From Lachnospiraceae bacterium UBA3762 (GTDB lineage: Bacteria > Bacillota > Clostridia > Lachnospirales > Lachnospiraceae), in assembly GCA_002371615.1 (NCBI GenBank), contig DFGA01000063.1, forward strand, positions 1 to 13,252: 13,252 nt of DNA, written 5' to 3'. The translations under genes were made by a program, and so were the position numbers. The notes below the pieces were generated by a model, which searched no databases, was not told the origin of the DNA, and saw only the letters and a program-made list of their open reading frames with translations. Each line of letters opens with the position of its first letter. Position 1 is the stretch's first letter. Positions 12,592-13,252 of this stretch are shown piece by piece.

Positions 12592-13124
12592 AGGAACACA
12601 TATTACACCCGATTCCGCCATTTTATGACAAGGATTCAAAAATACTTATTCTTGGAAGCTTTCCGTCTGTGAAATCGCGAGAGCAAATGTTCTTCTATGG
12701 ACATCCTCAGAACCGTTTTTGGAAAGTGATCGCGGCGGTATTTTCTGATAAGGAACCTGATACTGTTCCCGAAAAGAAGGCTTTTTTGAGAGTACATCAT
12801 GTTGCTTTGTGGGATGTGATCGGTTCCTGTGATATTGAAGGATCGTCCGATTCAAGCATTGATAACGTAATAGTCAATGACATTTCGAAGATCCTGAAAG
12901 TGGCTGATATTCATGGCATTTTTGTCAACGGAAAAACAGCAGAAAAATATTATAAAAGATATATCGAGCAGGAACTTGGAATTAAAGCAGATTGCCTTCC
13001 CTCCACCAGTCCGGCTAATGCTGCATGGAGTGTGGAAAAGCTGGTCCTTAATTGGGGCAAAACTATAGGGAGTATCTTTGAAACAGAAGGATATATAGAT
13101 AATTCATCCGAGGAAGACTTTTGA
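12588..13124 (+). CDS. DNA-deoxyinosine glycosylase (uracil-DNA glycosylase superfamily, family 6)
   Basis: The protein has 178 residues. The start is TTG at 12588-12590, overlapping the GNAT stop (TTGA), with AGGGAAGGA about eight bases upstream. The N-terminus KEHILHPIPPFYDKDSKIL and the motif ILGSFPSVKSRE (21-32) are typical of family 6 hypoxanthine-DNA glycosylases. HPQNRFW (39-45) contains the Asn42 that corresponds to the catalytic asparagine of the family, and LPSTSPANAAWS (137-148) is the second motif that intercalates into DNA. The enzyme removes hypoxanthine from deaminated adenine in DNA, starting base excision repair. It has full length for the family (about 160-180) with a short acidic C-terminal tail. 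Some annotations call it a plain uracil-DNA glycosylase; the motifs favour deoxyinosine. No pathway link to the upstream rRNA methyltransferase is apparent. Confidence 0.88.
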   Translation: MKEHILHPIPPFYDKDSKILILGSFPSVKSREQMFFYGHPQNRFWKVIAAVFSDKEPDTVPEKKAFLRVHHVALWDVIGSCDIEGSSDSSIDNVIVNDISKILKVADIHGIFVNGKTAEKYYKRYIEQELGIKADCLPSTSPANAAWSVEKLVLNWGKTIGSIFETEGYIDNSSEEDF

Positions 13125-13130
13125 TCAGAC

Positions 13131-13222
13131 TTTAGGATATCCTGAATAAATACTTTGGAATAACCTATATATTGACTTTGGAATATCCTAATCATATAAT
13201 TTAGAATATTCTAAAAAGTATG
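13131..13222. repeat. Four palindromic repeats at exact 23-bp spacing
   Basis: Palindromic 14-mers start at 13131 (TTTAGGATATCCTG), 13154 (TTTGGAATAACCTA), 13177 (TTTGGAATATCCTA) and 13200 (TTTAGAATATTCTA). Each step is exactly 23 bases, a little over two helical turns, so the sites lie on nearly the same face of the helix. The 9-base spacers are AT-rich and diverged. Sites 3 and 4 overlap a promoter. The pattern fits a cooperative repressor or an iteron-like array. Confidence 0.85.
13172..13200 (+). promoter_or_regulatory. Near-consensus sigma-A promoter inside the repeat array
   Basis: TTGACT (13172-13177) and TATAAT (13195-13200) are 17 bases apart. The third palindrome fills the spacer, and the fourth starts on the last base of the -10 box and covers the expected start site at about 13207. 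Occupied repeats would block RNA polymerase. Confidence 0.8.
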
Positions 13223-13234
13223 GAGGGTTTGCTT

Positions 13235-13252
13235 ATGATAGAGAGAAATGCT
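13235..13252 (+). CDS. Start of a gene cut off by the window end
   Basis: An ATG at 13235-13237 with GGAGGG at 13222-13227, seven bases upstream, opens the frame MIERNA before the window ends. It is driven by the promoter at 13172-13200 and preceded by the palindrome array. Six residues are too few to name it; the opening is compatible with the AAA ATPase/DUF4143 group common in this kind of genome, but that is only a guess. Confidence 0.6.

Noticed and set aside
13131..13222. CRISPR-like array
   Set aside because: Units are 23 bp with a 14-bp palindrome and 9-bp AT-rich gaps, far too short for repeat-spacer units, and a promoter and start codon follow directly.

Overview
The window looks like chromosomal DNA from a low- to mid-GC Firmicute, most probably a motile member of the Lachnospiraceae (Butyrivibrio/Roseburia-like). 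This is inferred from gene content: a stand-alone two-site CheC, a YerC-type TrpR-family regulator divergent from pcrA, a BTAD regulator with a GGDEF-like tail, an Rpn-like PD-(D/E)XK gene cluster, and strong AGGAGG ribosome binding sites. No tRNA, rRNA, CRISPR array or complete insertion sequence was seen.

Region 1 (1-2994) is an accessory-like patch. It holds two intact minus-strand PD-(D/E)XK nuclease-superfamily genes (120-986 and 1435-2289), an orphan coiled-coil remnant on the plus strand (1207-1302) and a broken N-terminal fragment on the minus strand (2463-2609). Three of the four end in, or consist of, a coiled coil built from four 21-bp (7-residue) units. The three that keep a 5' end each have an inverted repeat just upstream. 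The rest of this region is non-coding.

Region 2 (2995-5520) is a two-gene unit. A strong promoter sits almost on the ATG of a membrane-anchored surface protein. It is followed by a BTAD regulator whose C-terminus looks like a GGDEF domain that has lost its signature. A perfect Rho-independent terminator for this unit lies inside the 3' end of the convergent antiporter gene.

Region 3 (5529-10625) is housekeeping: a CPA2-type cation/proton antiporter (minus), CheC (plus), YerC (minus), and pcrA plus a small acidic-tailed membrane protein (plus) ending at a clear terminator.

Region 4 (10723-13124) is a tight plus-strand operon: an RlmD/RlmCD-like rRNA uracil-C5 methyltransferase, an N-terminally short GNAT acetyltransferase that begins on the codon right after the rlmD-like stop in the same frame, and a family 6 DNA-deoxyinosine glycosylase overlapping the GNAT by four bases.

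The right edge (13131-13252) has the most striking non-coding signal. Four palindromic 14-mers recur at exactly 23-bp steps, and a near-consensus promoter is threaded through them just upstream of a gene cut off by the window end. This looks like a cooperative, probably autoregulatory operator array.
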